Shown: positions 41,154 through 43,522 of the stretch, piece by piece
Numbering within the stretch: position 1 is the stretch's first letter
Layout of the letters: each line of letters starts with the position of its first letter
Assembly (NCBI GenBank): GCA_029263355.1
Contig: JAJCXQ010000276.1
Location: 1-43,522, forward strand
Direction of reading: 5' to 3'
From: Acidobacteriota bacterium
GTDB taxonomy: Bacteria; Acidobacteriota; Thermoanaerobaculia; Multivoradales; J023
DNA length: 43,522 nucleotides
Notes under the pieces: model-generated
Told to the model about the DNA's origin: nothing
The model's input: only the letters and a program-made list of their open reading frames with translations
The model's database searches: none
Made by a program: the position numbers and the translations under genes

Positions 41154-42829
41154 GCCTCGATCTCCGATGATTCGACGCCGACGTTTCCCACCGGCAGCTC
41201 GACGGTGATGCGCGACCCTTGATGGGGCTCGCTCTCGACACGAATCTCGCCGCCGTGCTCTTTGACGATCCGATAAACAATCGCCATGCCGAGGCCGGTA
41301 CCTCCTCCGAAGAAGGACTTGAACGGATGAAAGAGCCGGCTTCGTTCCTCTTCGGTCATTCCAATGCCGGTGTCCCTGAATTCCATATGATAGTACGCGT
41401 TTTCGATCCGTCCGACGATGGTTAGCTGTCCGCCGCTGGGCATCGCCTGTAAACCGTTGCGCGCCAGATTCCAGAAGATCTGGCTGACTTGGTCGAAATC
41501 GGCTCGGATCAGGGCAGATTCGGGCACCAGATCAGCCTTGATTTCGTGGCCCGGTTGGACGTCACCGCTATGGCTCAGCAGCTGAATGTCTTCCGCCAAC
41601 ATTGCCGCGATGTCGAACACCGCCAGGTTGCGCTCGTTGGGCTTGGCGAACTGCAAGAACGCTTTGACGGTGCGATCCAAGCGTCGACTCTCTTTGAGGA
41701 TGATCTCCGCCAGCTTGCTGCGTGAGGCGTCGCCACGTAGCTCGCCGGCCAACATCTGCACCGAACCCGAAATTGCCGCCAACGGATTGCCGACCTCGTG
41801 GGCGAGGCCTGCCGCCATCTGGCCGATCGCCGCCATTCGATCCTGGGTTCGTAGCTGTTCCTGCATCTCTTTCCATTCCGATAGATCTTGGAACAGCAGG
41901 ATGTGACCCTGCAGGCCACCGTCGGCGTTACGCAGGTGGGTCAGCGTGAAGCCGATATGGATCGCGACGCCGTCGCCGCGTATGCACTCACATTCGGCGC
42001 GCACCGTGATGCCGCCGGTTTCGTAGAGGTATCGCGACCACTGCTCGGCGGTGAGGATACCGGTCTGCTCGAGGTGTTGCCCCACGATCTCGGTCTCGGA
42101 GCGGCCGAGGATTCCTTCACCAGCACGGTTCAAACTGAGGATGTTGGCGTCGAGGTCGGCGATTACCAGCCCGCTCGACATCGACCGGATGACGTCTCCG
42201 TACAGCCCTTGGAGATAGGTGAGATCAAGATCTTTCTCTCGCAGGCGCTCTTCGGAACGGGCGGCGTCTCGGGCCAGATAGGAGGTCAGGATGGCGACGC
42301 CATAAAAACCGATCAGGTGGACGATCAGATTGTAGGACAGCTGCAGCATGGCCGCTGGCTGTTCGGGTAGGGGCGGCAGTTTTGCCCCCCAATCGAAAAG
42401 CCACCGAATCCACTCGAGGGTTGCCGAGACGTAGAGCAGGTACGCCAGGCCGGCGATGATCAGCACGCCGGTACGGTTGAGGAAAACCGCCGAGACACTG
42501 ATGATGAAGATGTAGAGGATCGAAAAGCTGGTGACGTCGAGCTTGAAGATCAACAAGCTACTGAAGACCAGATCGCCACAGAACTGGAGGTAAGCCTGAG
42601 CTTCCGGCCAACGTGGCAGGACTCGCAGCAAGATGATGTAGAGCAGGCTCTGTACCGAGGCGAAGGCGATGAAGAAAAGTAACGTCGGATCATTGATCTG
42701 ATCCAGGTTGTAGAGCAGATATGGGATCGCCACGCTGGCAACGACCAGCATGCGAACCCCGATCAGCCATAACAATCGAGAGCTCAGCTCACTTGTTGAG
42801 GAGCCCGATTTCGGCCTCTGAATGTCCAT
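41150..42829 (-). CDS. pilS: PilS-like sensor histidine kinase
   Basis: 559-aa membrane kinase. Six hydrophobic segments occupy about residues 20-185, with no large periplasmic domain, as in PilS. A linker is followed by a PAS domain (about 210-315), then HisKA with phosphoacceptor H344 in L-A-H-E-V-G-N-P-L. The ATPase domain has N-L-A-R-N-G-L-Q-A-M, D-T-G-I-G-M and G-G-G-T-G-L-G-M-A. It overlaps pilR by 4 bp and lies 99 bp after pilC. In Pseudomonas PilS senses pilin in the membrane; the same role is inferred here. Confidence 0.94.
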   Translation of the reverse strand: MDIQRPKSGSSTSELSSRLLWLIGVRMLVVASVAIPYLLYNLDQINDPTLLFFIAFASVQSLLYIILLRVLPRWPEAQAYLQFCGDLVFSSLLIFKLDVTSFSILYIFIISVSAVFLNRTGVLIIAGLAYLLYVSATLEWIRWLFDWGAKLPPLPEQPAAMLQLSYNLIVHLIGFYGVAILTSYLARDAARSEERLREKDLDLTYLQGLYGDVIRSMSSGLVIADLDANILSLNRAGEGILGRSETEIVGQHLEQTGILTAEQWSRYLYETGGITVRAECECIRGDGVAIHIGFTLTHLRNADGGLQGHILLFQDLSEWKEMQEQLRTQDRMAAIGQMAAGLAHEVGNPLAAISGSVQMLAGELRGDASRSKLAEIILKESRRLDRTVKAFLQFAKPNERNLAVFDIAAMLAEDIQLLSHSGDVQPGHEIKADLVPESALIRADFDQVSQIFWNLARNGLQAMPSGGQLTIVGRIENAYYHMEFRDTGIGMTEEERSRLFHPFKSFFGGGTGLGMAIVYRIVKEHGGEIRVESEPHQGSRITVELPVGNVGVESSEIEA

Positions 42830-42928
42830 GTCAGCTCAAACAAGCCCCGCTAAGTTCGCTTGGAGCCGATGCTCGCTGCACCGGCCGCCGCTCTTTTCGA
42901 GGGATGCGATACGAGCCCGATCTCTGGA

Positions 42929-43522
42929 TCAGCCGATCTTGGAGAACAGCGAGAACATGGGCAGGTACATAGCGACAACAATGGTGCCGATGACGATACC
43001 TAGGAAGACAATCATGATTGGCTCGATCAACTTCATCAGACCACCGACCGCGGTATCAACTTCGTCTTCATAGAAGTCGGCGATTTTCGACAGCATCTGG
43101 TCGAGGGCGCCGGTCTGTTCGCCGACACTGATCATCTGGCAAACCATCATCGGATAAACCTTGGTCTCCTGCAACGGTGCGCTGATCGTTTTACCTTCTT
43201 CGACACTCTTGCGCACGCTCATGATCGAATCTTCCACGATCGCGTTGCCCGAGGTCCGAGCCGTGATCTCGAGTCCGTCGAGGATCGGGACGCCGGAGGA
43301 TGTCAAGGTGGCAAGGGTACGGCAGAAACGGGCAATCGAGATTTTGAGCATCAGGCCACCGATGATCGGGATGGCGAGCTGAATGCGATCCAAGATACGT
43401 CGCCCGCGGTAGGTTTTGTGCCACTCGCGGAGGGCGATATAAGCCAGGATCAGGAAGAGGATGATCCAGGCACCGTATTGGCCGACGAGGTTACTTGCCG
43501 TCACCACCAAACGGGTCAGGTA
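42929..43522 (-). CDS. pilC: type IV pilus inner-membrane platform protein PilC (3' part)
   Basis: C-terminal 197 residues of a T2SS-F/PilC family protein; the gene continues beyond the window edge. The second GspF domain is seen: R-F-C-R-T-L-A-T-L-T-S-S-G-V-P-I-L-D-G-L-E near the middle, M-I-S-V-G-E-Q-T-G-A-L-D-Q-M-L-S-K-I-A-D-F-Y-E-D-E-V-D, then the final hydrophobic segment I-E-P-I-M-I-V-F-L-G-I-V-I-G. It anchors the assembly ATPase to the membrane. It precedes pilS-pilR in transcription order. Confidence 0.94.
   Translation of the reverse strand, partial: YLTRLVVTASNLVGQYGAWIILFLILAYIALREWHKTYRGRRILDRIQLAIPIIGGLMLKISIARFCRTLATLTSSGVPILDGLEITARTSGNAIVEDSIMSVRKSVEEGKTISAPLQETKVYPMMVCQMISVGEQTGALDQMLSKIADFYEDEVDTAVGGLMKLIEPIMIVFLGIVIGTIVVAMYLPMFSLFSKIG

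Noticed and set aside
1..43522. CRISPR arrays, prophage genes, integrases, intact IS transposases or rRNA genes
   Set aside because: None seen; the 42-bp array has no unique spacers and no cas genes are present.

Overview
The window is a GC-rich, densely coding bacterial chromosome segment from a Gram-negative, diderm organism: it has lipoprotein and Sec signal peptides, an RND efflux system and a type IV pilus locus. A c-type cytochrome that joins a reaction-centre-like haem region to TPRs, a DUF4388 protein, an MglA/MglB polarity pair and two sigma-54 activators together suggest an Acidobacteriota-like lineage (inference, moderate at best). Central metabolism (citrate synthase, triosephosphate isomerase), cell-wall precursor synthesis and molybdenum cofactor genes show it is chromosomal rather than a plasmid or phage.

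Layout. 36-2636: an intact class D beta-lactamase converging with an SLC13-type transporter. 11310 down to 2825 (minus): one long gene train, mglB-mglA-TPR protein-glmR(yvcK)-glmU-glmS-uvrD, coupling a polarity GTPase to UDP-GlcNAc synthesis. 11655-14768: a diguanylate cyclase and an ApbE-like protein bracketed by two related inverted-repeat (MITE-like) elements. 14826-18037: gltA (with a 26-bp upstream dyad), mobA, cyclophilin, cold-shock protein. 18160-19623 (minus): tpiA-secG-tRNA-Leu(GAG). 19706-24025: a sensor kinase, a sigma-54 response regulator and a secreted His/Asp-rich protein, with a sigma-54-type promoter before the kinase and another before the His-rich gene; this resembles ZraPSR-type metal sensing. 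24080-25250: a decayed zone with mosaic GC-rich repeats, a frameshifted TIR-domain gene and a 42-bp tandem array. 25287-28713: an OmpR/HK pair divergent from the cytochrome c/TPR gene. 28721-31790: small secreted protein, moeA, DUF4388 protein, FmdB-like zinc ribbon. 31821-36980: metal-type RND efflux genes behind an unusually structured leader. 37013-39731: a glycosyltransferase and a membrane GT-C-like protein. 39777-43522: pilR, pilS and the 3' part of pilC, cut by the window end.

How the parts fit. MglA/MglB, PilC/PilS/PilR, the GGDEF protein and the DUF4388 protein point to surface motility and polarity control. The glmR-glmU-glmS cluster fits the known role of GlmR/YvcK in tuning GlmS. 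The best candidates for something undescribed are the sigma-54 His-rich circuit (19672-23932), the uncharacterised TPR protein of the mgl-glm operon, the multi-hairpin leader of the efflux operon (32179-32367) and the paired inverted-repeat elements around the GGDEF/ApbE genes.
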